A DNA stretch of 64,000 bases from Hyphococcus formosus (GTDB taxonomy: Bacteria; Pseudomonadota; Alphaproteobacteria; Caulobacterales; Parvularculaceae): assembly GCF_046736345.1 (NCBI RefSeq), contig NZ_CP157210.1:372001-436000 (forward strand). The letters are read 5' to 3'. Below the pieces are notes generated by a model, which searched no databases, had not been told where the DNA came from, and saw nothing but the letters and a program-made list of their open reading frames with translations. Shown here in pieces: positions 16,455 through 24,106 of the stretch. Each line of letters starts with the position of its first letter. Position 1 is the stretch's first letter. A program made the translations under genes and the position numbers.

Positions 16455-17627
16455 ATGAAACTGACTTCTGAACATGAACAAATTCGCGATATGCTCAAAC
16501 GCTATATCGACGAAAAGATAAATCCGTATGTGGATGAATGGGAAGAGGCAGGGATTTTTCCTGCTCATCAGGTTTTCAAAGGCTTGGGCGATCTTGGGCT
16601 TTTGGGCGTGACCAAGCCGACTGAATATGGCGGGATGGGCCTCGATTGGTCATATGGCGCAATCGTTGCGGAAACGCTCGGCTATATTAATTGCGGCGGG
16701 ATTCCAATGGCGATTGGCGTTCAGACCGATATGGCGACCCCGGCTCTTGCAAAATTCGGTACCGAAGAAGCCAAAGAGGATTTATTGCGGCCCACCATCG
16801 CGGGTGATTATGTGGCCTGCCTCGGAGTGTCTGAGGTCGGTGCCGGGTCTGACGTGGCGTCGATTAAAACAACCGCCAAGAAGGATGGTGATGATTACAT
16901 CATCAATGGCGGTAAAATGTGGACGACGAGCGGTACTCAAGCGGATTGGATGTGTCTATTGGCAAATACGTCTGATGATGGTGCGCACAGAAACAAAACC
17001 CTGATTGCGCTTCCCTTGCGGGACGAAAAGGGAAATCTCCGCGAAGGAATAACGATCGCGCGTAAGCTAAAGAAACTTGGCATGCGGAGTTCTGATACGG
17101 CAGAATTCTTCTTTGATAATGTCCGCGTTCCCCAGCGCTATCGCATTGGCGAAGAAGGGGCCGGGTTCATGTACCAGATGCTCCAGTTTCAGGAAGAGCG
17201 CTTATGGGCGGCATTATCAAGTCTCGTAAGTCTCGATAATACGATTGATGCGACAATTGAATATACGCGCGAGCGAAAAGCCTTTGGAAAATCGATCCTT
17301 GATAATCAGGTTGTTCATTTCCGCATGGCCGAACTCAAGACGGAGGTCCAGGCTCTGCGTTCTTTGACGTGGGATGCAGTTGAAAAAATGATGTCCGGCG
17401 AGGATGCAACCATGCTTGCCTCGATGGCAAAACTGAAAGTTGGTCGTCTTTCGCGCGAGGTCAATGATTCTTGCCTCCAATATTGGGGCGGTATGGGCTT
17501 TATGGAGGAAACCCCAGTTTCGCGTTCGTATCGCGATGGTCGATTGGGATCCATTGGCGGCGGTGCCGACGAAGTAATGTTGTCGATCATCTGTAAATAT
17601 ATGGGCACATTACCCGGCAAATCCTGA
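16455..17627 (+). CDS. Acyl-CoA dehydrogenase
   Basis: FAD enzyme that puts a trans double bond at C2-C3 of an acyl-CoA, 390 residues. Motifs: CLGVSEVGAGSDVAS, NGGKMWTTSGTQADW, TRERKAFGK and the C-terminal YWGGMGFMEETPVSRSYRDG. The segment RLGSIGGGADEVM carries Gly where many straight-chain enzymes have the catalytic Glu of the YEGT motif; isovaleryl- and citronellyl-type dehydrogenases share that change, which suggests a branched substrate. Lies nine bases after the beta subunit, so cotranscribed, and presumably makes the carboxylase substrate. Confidence 0.92.
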   Translation: MKLTSEHEQIRDMLKRYIDEKINPYVDEWEEAGIFPAHQVFKGLGDLGLLGVTKPTEYGGMGLDWSYGAIVAETLGYINCGGIPMAIGVQTDMATPALAKFGTEEAKEDLLRPTIAGDYVACLGVSEVGAGSDVASIKTTAKKDGDDYIINGGKMWTTSGTQADWMCLLANTSDDGAHRNKTLIALPLRDEKGNLREGITIARKLKKLGMRSSDTAEFFFDNVRVPQRYRIGEEGAGFMYQMLQFQEERLWAALSSLVSLDNTIDATIEYTRERKAFGKSILDNQVVHFRMAELKTEVQALRSLTWDAVEKMMSGEDATMLASMAKLKVGRLSREVNDSCLQYWGGMGFMEETPVSRSYRDGRLGSIGGGADEVMLSIICKYMGTLPGKS

Positions 17628-17641
17628 GCGGAAATTTACCT

Positions 17642-19591
17642 ATGAAAACGATCCGTAGATTGCTTGTCGCCAATCGTGGCGAGATTGCCTGCCGCATTAT
17701 TCGAACCGCTAAGATACACGGTATAGAGACGATCGCGGTTTACTCTGCCGCAGATGAAGGCGCATTGCATGTAAGGCAGGCCGATCAAGCGGAATTTATT
17801 GGCCCGGCGGAACCGGCAAAAAGCTATCTCAATATTGATGCGATTATTGCCGCAGCCAAGCGTTCAAATGCGGATGCTATCCATCCGGGTTATGGTTTTC
17901 TTTCGGAACGGGCGGACTTTGCCGCTGCTTGTAAATCGGAAAATATCATATTTGTCGGGCCACCCGCGGATGCGATTAGTGCCATGGGCGACAAAGCCAG
18001 TGCGAAAGAGCGGATGATCGCTGCGGGCGTGCTATGTATACCGGGCTTTCAAGGCGCTGACCAATCAATTGAGCGGCTAACCAAGGAAGCTGAGAACATC
18101 GGTTTTCCCGTCATGGTGAAGGCTTCCGCTGGTGGTGGCGGACGCGGTATGCGGATTGTCGAAGATCCCAATAATCTCTCGTCAGCATTGAAATCAGCGA
18201 AAGCCGAAGCTGAAAGCGCCTTCGGCGATGGGAATTTGCTGTTAGAGCGTGCGGTGATCGGTGCAAGGCATATCGAAATTCAGATATTTGCCGATGAACA
18301 CGGTAATTGCATTTATCTCGGCGAGCGGGATTGTTCTTTGCAAAGGCGCAATCAAAAAGTCATCGAAGAAGCACCGTCACCGGTGTTGTCCGATGACCAA
18401 CGGGTCGTCATGGGTGAAGCGGCGGTAAAAGCGGCAAAAGTTGTCGGATATGTCGGGGCCGGGACGGTTGAATTTCTTTACGACGTGACGCGGCAGGAGT
18501 TCTACTTCCTTGAAATGAATACGCGGCTTCAGGTCGAACACCCGGTAACCGAAATGGTTACGGGGCTTGATCTCGTCGAAATTCAGCTCGACGTCGCTGC
18601 GGGAAATCCACTGCCGATAACGCAAGCGGATATTGAAATTAGCGGCTGGTCGATGGAAGCACGTCTTTACGCCGAGGACCCTGCCAACGGGTTTGTTCCG
18701 CATTCCGGCACTGTGTCGCGTTTCGAGCCCGCACCCGGAGTTCGCTGTGATACGGGGATAGAAACTGGCGATGTTTTGCCAAGCCATTATGACCCGATGG
18801 TTGCGAAAGTCATTGCCCATGGCCGCACGCGCGACGAAGCCCGTAGAAAGCTAGTGCAGGGATTAAATTCGACTGTGTTGTTCGGGGTGGTCAACAATCG
18901 CGGATTTCTCGTCTCGCTATTGGAGAGCAAAGAATTTGCCTCAGGTGATGCGGCCACTGACTTTATCGAGAAAAACATAGGAAGATTAGGGACGAGGCAA
19001 AGCCATCCACTCGCTGTTGCGCTCGCGGCGGCGGCAATGATTGATGTTCCGTTCGAGAGCGAACTAACGGGATGGAACTCTCGTGGTATAGCGGAATTTC
19101 CGTTGATGTTGGATGTAGGAAGTGATGGACTAATCCGCGCTACGGTTTCGCTTAATGGCCGCGACCTCACCGTGCGCGTGAATGACGAGGTTTCGGAAAT
19201 TCGGGTCGAGAGAAAGACAGAACAAGAAATTCAATTCTCGTCGAATGGCGCAAAACAAAGAGCCATAATATGCCGCCTAGGTGACGCTATCGACGTTCAG
19301 ATCGACGGAGTATCCCACGAGTATAAAGACGTTACGTTGGCACCGGCATCCGATACGGCCGGCGGGGATAGTATAATAAAAGCGCCAATGGCCGGATTGG
19401 TGACCTCTGTCTCGGTCAGTGCGGGGGATAAGGTTTCAAAGGGGCAAACTGTGGCGACGATTGAAGCCATGAAGATGGAACACCAATTAAAAGTCCCGCG
19501 CGACGGTGTTGTATCTGATGTCATTGCAAAAACTGGCGATCAAGTCGCCATACGTTCGAAGCTGGTCATTCTGGAGGCGGAAAATCAATGA
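17642..19591 (+). CDS. Acyl-CoA carboxylase alpha subunit (biotin carboxylase plus biotin carrier)
   Basis: 649-residue subunit that carboxylates biotin with bicarbonate and ATP. The N-terminal biotin carboxylase domain shows LVANRGEIACRIIRTA, HPGYGFLSE, the ATP-grasp glycine loop KASAGGGGRGM and LEMNTRLQVEHPVTE. The C-terminal biotinyl domain has EAMKMEH with the biotin-accepting lysine at about residue 611. Partner of the beta subunit two genes upstream. Overlaps the next gene by four bases (ATGA). The alpha-beta arrangement fits methylcrotonyl, geranyl or propionyl carboxylases. Confidence 0.95.
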   Translation: MKTIRRLLVANRGEIACRIIRTAKIHGIETIAVYSAADEGALHVRQADQAEFIGPAEPAKSYLNIDAIIAAAKRSNADAIHPGYGFLSERADFAAACKSENIIFVGPPADAISAMGDKASAKERMIAAGVLCIPGFQGADQSIERLTKEAENIGFPVMVKASAGGGGRGMRIVEDPNNLSSALKSAKAEAESAFGDGNLLLERAVIGARHIEIQIFADEHGNCIYLGERDCSLQRRNQKVIEEAPSPVLSDDQRVVMGEAAVKAAKVVGYVGAGTVEFLYDVTRQEFYFLEMNTRLQVEHPVTEMVTGLDLVEIQLDVAAGNPLPITQADIEISGWSMEARLYAEDPANGFVPHSGTVSRFEPAPGVRCDTGIETGDVLPSHYDPMVAKVIAHGRTRDEARRKLVQGLNSTVLFGVVNNRGFLVSLLESKEFASGDAATDFIEKNIGRLGTRQSHPLAVALAAAAMIDVPFESELTGWNSRGIAEFPLMLDVGSDGLIRATVSLNGRDLTVRVNDEVSEIRVERKTEQEIQFSSNGAKQRAIICRLGDAIDVQIDGVSHEYKDVTLAPASDTAGGDSIIKAPMAGLVTSVSVSAGDKVSKGQTVATIEAMKMEHQLKVPRDGVVSDVIAKTGDQVAIRSKLVILEAENQ

Positions 19592-20448
19592 GTGAAAAAG
19601 CAATAATAACTTGTGCCCTGACCGGTGTTTTGACCAATCCGGAACAGCACCCGGTGCCAGTTACGCCAGAGCAAATGGCGCAAGAAGCGAAACGTGCTTT
19701 TGATGCAGGCGCGTCAATCATGCATGTTCATTACCGCCAGCAAGAAAAAGGAAAGGGACACCTTCCGACTTGGGATCCGGTGATTTGTAATGAGATAAAT
19801 GAGGCCATTCGCGCGGCATGCCCCGGCGTTGTAATTAATATGACGACTGGTGTTGTCGGATCGGAATATGGATATGTGCTCGATTATTTGCGCGCCTGTA
19901 AGCCCGAAATGGCGGCCTGTAATGCGGGAACACTGAATTATTTGAAAACCCGGAAAGATGGTTCTTGGGCGTGGCCGCCGATGGTTTTCGATAATCCGGC
20001 TTCGAAGGTAAAAGACTTCATCGACGTGATGAAAGAGTGCAATATCATTCCGGAATTTGAATGTTTCGATATTGGTATTGTTCGCTCTGTTGGGCTCTAT
20101 ATCGAAAACGGCATGACCGATCATGCGGATTATAATTTTGTGATGGGTGTCGCCAGCGGCATGCCTGCTGATCCCGACCTGCTGCCATTGTTAGTCAAAT
20201 ACAAAAAAGCTGGCATGCCTTGGCAGGCGACCGTTATCGGTCGCCAGGACGTTTGGGCGGTCCATGAAAAAGTCGCTGAACTTGGCGGTAATCTAAGGAC
20301 TGGCCTTGAAGATTGTTTTTATCTGCCAGATGGCACCAAGGCTTCTTCGAATGGCCCGATGATAGAAGCCCTTGCAAATTGCGCAAAAAAAGCGGGGCGC
20401 GATGTTTCGAGCCCCGCTGAAACCAGAAAAACGCTGGGGTTAAACTAG
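19588..20448 (+). CDS. Beta-keto acid cleavage enzyme (BKACE, DUF849)
   Basis: 286-residue zinc enzyme of the BKACE family, which cleaves a beta-keto acid with acetyl-CoA to give acetoacetate and a new acyl-CoA. The zinc-binding HVH is at residues 46 and 48 (AGASIMHVHYRQQ), then INMTTGVVG, CKPEMAACNAGTLNY, and the C-terminal NLRTGLEDCFYLPDG...SNGPMIEALA typical of the family. Translationally coupled to the alpha subunit (ATGA). BKACE members differ in substrate through active-site residues, so the native substrate is unknown. Its stop shares four bases (CTAG) with convergent trxB. Confidence 0.9.
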   Translation: MSEKAIITCALTGVLTNPEQHPVPVTPEQMAQEAKRAFDAGASIMHVHYRQQEKGKGHLPTWDPVICNEINEAIRAACPGVVINMTTGVVGSEYGYVLDYLRACKPEMAACNAGTLNYLKTRKDGSWAWPPMVFDNPASKVKDFIDVMKECNIIPEFECFDIGIVRSVGLYIENGMTDHADYNFVMGVASGMPADPDLLPLLVKYKKAGMPWQATVIGRQDVWAVHEKVAELGGNLRTGLEDCFYLPDGTKASSNGPMIEALANCAKKAGRDVSSPAETRKTLGLN

Positions 20449-21392
20449 TCGGCTTCGACTTCTTCTGCCGCCAATAGTTTCTCGGCCTCAAGCGCTGCCA
20501 TACAGCCCATACCCGCAGCGGTTACGGCCTGACGATAAATGTCATCCGTGACGTCGCCGGCGGCGTAGATGCCGGGAATATCGGTTGCGGTTGAATCCGG
20601 TTTGGTTACCAAATAGCCGTGATCTTTCATCGGCAATTTACCTTCAAAAAGTTCGGTTGATGGCTTGTGCCCGATAGCAACGAAAACCCCATCCGTCGCG
20701 ATGTCGCGGGTCTCACCGGTTTTCATGCTTTTCAAACGAGCGCCCGTAACGCCGAGTGGGTTCTCATCGCCGAGGATTTCGTCAAGCGTATGGTCCCAGA
20801 TGACTTCAATATTTTCCTTCGCGAATAATCGCGCTTGAAGAATCTTTTCTGCGCGCAATTCGTCGCGCCGATGGACCAGCGTAACTTTTTTTGCGAGACC
20901 TGCAAGATAAAGGGCTTCCTCGACGGCTGTATTACCGCCACCGATAACAACCACGTCTTTGTTGCGATAGAAAAACCCGTCACAGGTCGCGCATGCGGAA
21001 ACGCCGAAGCCTTGGAATTTTTCTTCTGATGGCAAGCCAAGCCATTTTGCCTGAGCGCCCGTTGCAATGATGAGCGCGTCGGTTTCATAGGTTTCGCCGC
21101 TATCACCCTTGAGCGTAAAAGGGCGATTTGAAACATCGACGTCTGTGATCAGATCATTGATGAATTCCGTGCCCACATGTTCGGCTTGCTTTTGCATCTG
21201 TTCCATCAGCCATGGGCCCTGAATAACATCCGCAAAACCGGGATAGTTCTCGACATCGGTTGTAATGGTCATCTGACCGCCCGGCTGTAGGCCGTGAACA
21301 AGAACAGGCTTCAGGCCCGCGCGGGCGGCATAAATCGCTGCGGTCAATCCGGCAGGGCCGGAGCCTAGAATCAACAAACGTGTCTTTTTCAC
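20445..21392 (-). CDS. trxB: Thioredoxin-disulfide reductase
   Basis: NADPH-dependent flavoprotein that reduces thioredoxin. The N-terminal FAD motif is LLILGSGPAGLTAAIYAARAG; the redox-active pair is CATC (residues 134 and 137 of the short form), and the second nucleotide site is VVVIGGGNTAVEEALYLAGL. I place the start at GTG 21392 after GAGG, giving 315 residues and the normal N-terminus; the frame reaches TTG 21425 but adds an atypical extension. The BKACE gene converges on it with a four-base overlap. Confidence 0.95.
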   Translation of the reverse strand: MKKTRLLILGSGPAGLTAAIYAARAGLKPVLVHGLQPGGQMTITTDVENYPGFADVIQGPWLMEQMQKQAEHVGTEFINDLITDVDVSNRPFTLKGDSGETYETDALIIATGAQAKWLGLPSEEKFQGFGVSACATCDGFFYRNKDVVVIGGGNTAVEEALYLAGLAKKVTLVHRRDELRAEKILQARLFAKENIEVIWDHTLDEILGDENPLGVTGARLKSMKTGETRDIATDGVFVAIGHKPSTELFEGKLPMKDHGYLVTKPDSTATDIPGIYAAGDVTDDIYRQAVTAAGMGCMAALEAEKLLAAEEVEAD

Positions 21393-21425
21393 TTCTTGTC
21401 CTCGTTTCTCGTATCGGTCGCTCAA

Positions 21426-21600
21426 TGCGCGCCGGTCACATCAAATGGCGGGTAGGCCGCAACAGTTCAAGCCGACTAAGCGGCTGGCTCGCGCAGGCGT
21501 TACCAAACCGAGGGCCATTGGACTAGCCCCCGGAACCGATGAACCCCGTGGGCCGTTTTCTTTAGGCCGAAACGACTAGGACCCTTGCGGGAATGCGGAA
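21426..21600. ncRNA. Candidate structured RNA between trxB and hmgA (strand unresolved)
   Basis: G+C-rich stretch with no convincing ORF and several hairpins: AGCCG/CGGCT (around 21470-21485), a long stem pairing CCGAGGGC with GCCCCCGG (about 21508-21533), and GGCC/GGCC around a T-rich loop (21551-21569). In addition, short blocks at the two ends (CCGCA, CAAG, CTA at the left; TAG, CTTG, TGCGG at the right) complement each other in order, as expected of a rod-like RNA such as 6S RNA. I did not match it to a known family, and no T-run terminator is visible on either strand. It could instead be a leader of the hmgA transcript. Confidence 0.35.
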
Positions 21601-21606
21601 AAAATG

Positions 21607-21644
21607 GTAACAAATGTTACTAATTGAATTTGGGTAATTGCCCA
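21607..21644. promoter_or_regulatory. Two inverted repeats upstream of hmgA (candidate operators)
   Basis: GTAAC-AAAT-GTTAC at 21607-21620 and TGGG-TAATTG-CCCA at 21631-21644 lie in the A+T-rich 60 bases before the hmgA-like start at 21665. Homogentisate genes are often controlled by IclR- or MarR-type repressors binding such repeats; no such regulator is visible in the window. Role inferred from position. Confidence 0.4.
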
Positions 21645-21664
21645 TATCGCAGGAGGAGCCCCCA

Positions 21665-22798
21665 ATGGCACGGAAATGGATCACCCCGTCGCGAATCGAA
21701 GGCGAGGCATCACGGCAGGCCCATGCGGATATGCCCAAGGGGACCTATGAGCGGGAGATTTCGAAAGAAGGCTTTTTTGGCCCAGCCGCTTTCATGCATC
21801 ACAAGCGGCCACCGACCAGTTGGGTCAATTTCGAAGGGCCATTGCGGCCGCGCGCGTTTGATCTCGCAGCGCTAAACCATTCATATAAATCACCGTGGAC
21901 CGCTGACCGAATCCTGCACAATAACGCGACTGAAATCAGATTTTGGCGACTGGATCAGCCGATGGATGTCCTCGCGCGGAATGCCGATGGCGATCAGTTA
22001 TTGTTCATTCATGACGGCGAGGGCGATCTTTATTGTGATTATGGCCATCTGAGTTTCGAAGCGGGGGACTATATCATGTTGCCGCGCGGAACTATGTGGC
22101 GGCTCGCCCCTTCAAAAGCCGTTTCGATACTGATGATCGAGGCGACTAATAATCACTATACCCTGCCGGACAAAGGCTTGTTGGGTCCCCATGCGATTTT
22201 TGATCCGGCAGTGTTGGAAGCGCCGTCGATCAATGATGCATTCCGCGAGCATCAATCGAACGATGACGAAACACATGTCGAAATAAAAAAACGTGGGCAA
22301 GTCTCGGTCGCGACTTATCCCTATAACCCGCTTGATGTTGTCGGATGGCATGGCGAATTAGCACCAGTGAAACTGAATGTCCGGGATGTGCGGCCCATCA
22401 TGTCGCATCGTTACCATGTGCCGCCATCGGCGCACACGACGTTTCTTTCGGACAGATTTGTTGTTTGTACTTTCGCGCCGCGTCCATTCGAGACAGACCC
22501 AGGCGCGCTCAAAGTGCCGTTCTTCCATAATAACGACGATTATGACGAAGTTCTGTTTTATCATGCAGGTGATTTTTTCAGCCGTGATAATATCGATGCG
22601 GGTATGATGACATTTCATCCGTCGGGATTTACCCACGGGCCGCATCCGAAAGCACTTGAAAATATGCTGGTGTCGAAAAAGCCAGCAACCGACGAATATG
22701 CCGTGATGATCGATACGCGAGACCCGCTTGATGTTGGGCCGGATGTTGATGCAGTCGAAAACAAGGACTACGTCAATAGCTGGCGAACAAGCGAGTAA
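21665..22798 (+). CDS. hmgA: Homogentisate 1,2-dioxygenase family protein
   Basis: Non-haem iron dioxygenase that opens homogentisate to maleylacetoacetate in Tyr/Phe breakdown. Cupin-like central part (GDLYCDYGHLSFEAGDYIMLPRGTMWRL), then the iron-site region FFHNNDDYDEVLFYHAGDF and HPSGFTHGPHP, corresponding to the His, Glu and His ligands of the human enzyme. At 377 residues it is shorter than the usual 430-440. The start at 21665 follows AGGAGGAG; the frame is open nine codons further up. The fumarylacetoacetase gene 250 bases downstream supports the assignment. Confidence 0.85.
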   Translation: MARKWITPSRIEGEASRQAHADMPKGTYEREISKEGFFGPAAFMHHKRPPTSWVNFEGPLRPRAFDLAALNHSYKSPWTADRILHNNATEIRFWRLDQPMDVLARNADGDQLLFIHDGEGDLYCDYGHLSFEAGDYIMLPRGTMWRLAPSKAVSILMIEATNNHYTLPDKGLLGPHAIFDPAVLEAPSINDAFREHQSNDDETHVEIKKRGQVSVATYPYNPLDVVGWHGELAPVKLNVRDVRPIMSHRYHVPPSAHTTFLSDRFVVCTFAPRPFETDPGALKVPFFHNNDDYDEVLFYHAGDFFSRDNIDAGMMTFHPSGFTHGPHPKALENMLVSKKPATDEYAVMIDTRDPLDVGPDVDAVENKDYVNSWRTSE

Positions 22799-22803
22799 AA
22801 TGA

Positions 22804-23028
22804 ATGACGCGTACACAACACCCTGATCCTGAATCCCTTTGCTGCGAATCCATGCAGGCAGCGTTGGAGATGAACTGCGATAATCACGACGACCCATTTG
22901 AGTGTCCGGACAGTCTTATTGCTTACAATGAGGCATTTAATCAGTTCGGATTGATTGTGCATGATGGCGGAAGGAACGTTGTCATCATCCGTCATTGTCC
23001 GTGGTGCGGCGTAAGCCTGTCACTCTAA
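22804..23028 (+). CDS. Small Cys-rich protein, DUF6980-like (74 aa)
   Basis: 74-residue protein with a Cys-Cys pair near residues 13-14, ECPDSLIAY, the GLIVHDGGRNVVII stretch and a C-terminal HCPWCG. This spacing resembles the DUF6980 family, whose role is unknown; the cysteines suggest metal or zinc binding. It starts six bases after the hmgA-like stop and is followed 25 bases later by fumarylacetoacetase, so it is in the homogentisate operon, in the place where a maleylacetoacetate isomerase gene is often found. It does not resemble that glutathione-transferase-type enzyme. Confidence 0.75.
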   Translation: MTRTQHPDPESLCCESMQAALEMNCDNHDDPFECPDSLIAYNEAFNQFGLIVHDGGRNVVIIRHCPWCGVSLSL

Positions 23029-23053
23029 ATTAAGCAAAAATGCTGGAGGTACT

Positions 23054-24067
23054 ATGAAATTAGCATCGTTAAAGAGTGGCCGCGACGGCAAGCTCGTTGT
23101 CGTGTCAAATGACCTGACCCGCTACACAGATGCGGGCCGTGTCGCGCCGACATTGCAGGCCGCGCTCGATGATTGGGAGAATGTCGCGCCCGGATTACGC
23201 GAACTCGCGCAAGGCGTTGAGACCGGATCCGTTCCGGTAGAGCGTTTCCACGAACGCGAGGCAGCGTCACCATTGCCACGAGCCTATCAGTGGGCGGATG
23301 GTTCGGCGTATATCAATCATGTTGAGCTCGTGAGAAAAGCACGCGGCGCTGAAGTGCCAGAGAGTTTTTATGAAGACCCTCTGATGTATCAGGGCGGATC
23401 GGATTCGTTTCTCGGGCCGCGCGATGCCATCCGTATGCCACAGGATGAAGGCTGGGGCATCGACATGGAAGGTGAGGTCGCTGTTATCACCGGTGATGTG
23501 CCGATGGGTGTCAGCGCTGACGAAGCAGGCGATTACATTCGATTGGTCATGTTGGTGAATGATGTTTCATTGCGCGGCCTAATTCCCGGTGAGTTGGCAA
23601 AGGGATTTGGTTTTTTTCAATCCAAGCCGTCCTCGGCCTTCAGCCCTGTTGCGGTTACGCCGGATGCGTTAGGCGATGCGTGGAAAGATAGCTCGCTGCA
23701 TCTCCCGCTGTTGGTTCGCTATAATGGAGAGCCTTTCGGTCAGGCCCATGCGGGTAAAGACCTGACCTTCAATTTTGCGCAATTGATTGCTCACGCGGCG
23801 CGATCGCGGCCTCTTTGCGCCGGTACGATCATTGGGTCGGGTACAGTCTCAAACAAGCTGGATGGCGGACCCGGCAAACCGATTTCCGAAGGAGGCGATG
23901 GTTATTCCTGCATTGCCGAAATTCGAATGATCGAAACCATCAAGAATGGTGAGCCAAAAACACCCTTCATGCGCTTTGGTGACACGGTAGAAATCAAGAT
24001 GAAAGATAGCGATGGGCGGTCTATCTTCGGTTCTATCGATCAGAAGGTAGAAAAATACGAGCGTTAA
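23054..24067 (+). CDS. fahA: Fumarylacetoacetate hydrolase
   Basis: Last step of homogentisate breakdown: fumarylacetoacetate to fumarate and acetoacetate. The 337-residue length matches the bacterial fumarylacetoacetase type, which begins MKLASLKSGRDGKLVVVS. The metal site is visible as DMEGE (the DxExE pattern), followed by GFGFFQSKPSSAFSPV and GTIIGSGTVSN. GGAGGT precedes the ATG. It follows hmgA and the DUF6980-like gene; a hairpin lies directly after the stop. Confidence 0.93.
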   Translation: MKLASLKSGRDGKLVVVSNDLTRYTDAGRVAPTLQAALDDWENVAPGLRELAQGVETGSVPVERFHEREAASPLPRAYQWADGSAYINHVELVRKARGAEVPESFYEDPLMYQGGSDSFLGPRDAIRMPQDEGWGIDMEGEVAVITGDVPMGVSADEAGDYIRLVMLVNDVSLRGLIPGELAKGFGFFQSKPSSAFSPVAVTPDALGDAWKDSSLHLPLLVRYNGEPFGQAHAGKDLTFNFAQLIAHAARSRPLCAGTIIGSGTVSNKLDGGPGKPISEGGDGYSCIAEIRMIETIKNGEPKTPFMRFGDTVEIKMKDSDGRSIFGSIDQKVEKYER

Positions 24068-24071
24068 TTGT

Positions 24072-24103
24072 AGAGACTCCGTAAGCTTGGTTTCGGAGTC
24101 TCT
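24072..24103 (+). terminator. Hairpin at fahA 3' end, also covering the TonB-receptor Shine-Dalgarno
   Basis: Ten-base stem AGAGACTCCG (24072-24081) with CGGAGTCTCT (24094-24103), a 12-base loop, then CTTTTG. It has the form of a terminator with a short T-run. The right arm also contains GGAG (24095-24098), spaced eight bases before the TTG start of the receptor gene at 24107, so the same hairpin could hide that ribosome-binding site. Termination is the simpler reading; translational control is inference. Confidence 0.7.
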
Positions 24104-24106
24104 CTT

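Noticed and set aside
19588..20448. HMG-CoA lyase as identity of the last carboxylase-operon gene
   Set aside because: The HVH zinc motif, the GLEDCFYLP segment and the overall length match BKACE (DUF849), not the HMG-CoA lyase family.
22358..22897. 179-codon minus-strand ORF opposite the hmgA-like gene
   Set aside because: Composition is that of a reverse-frame shadow of a real dioxygenase gene; no domain and no ribosome-binding site.
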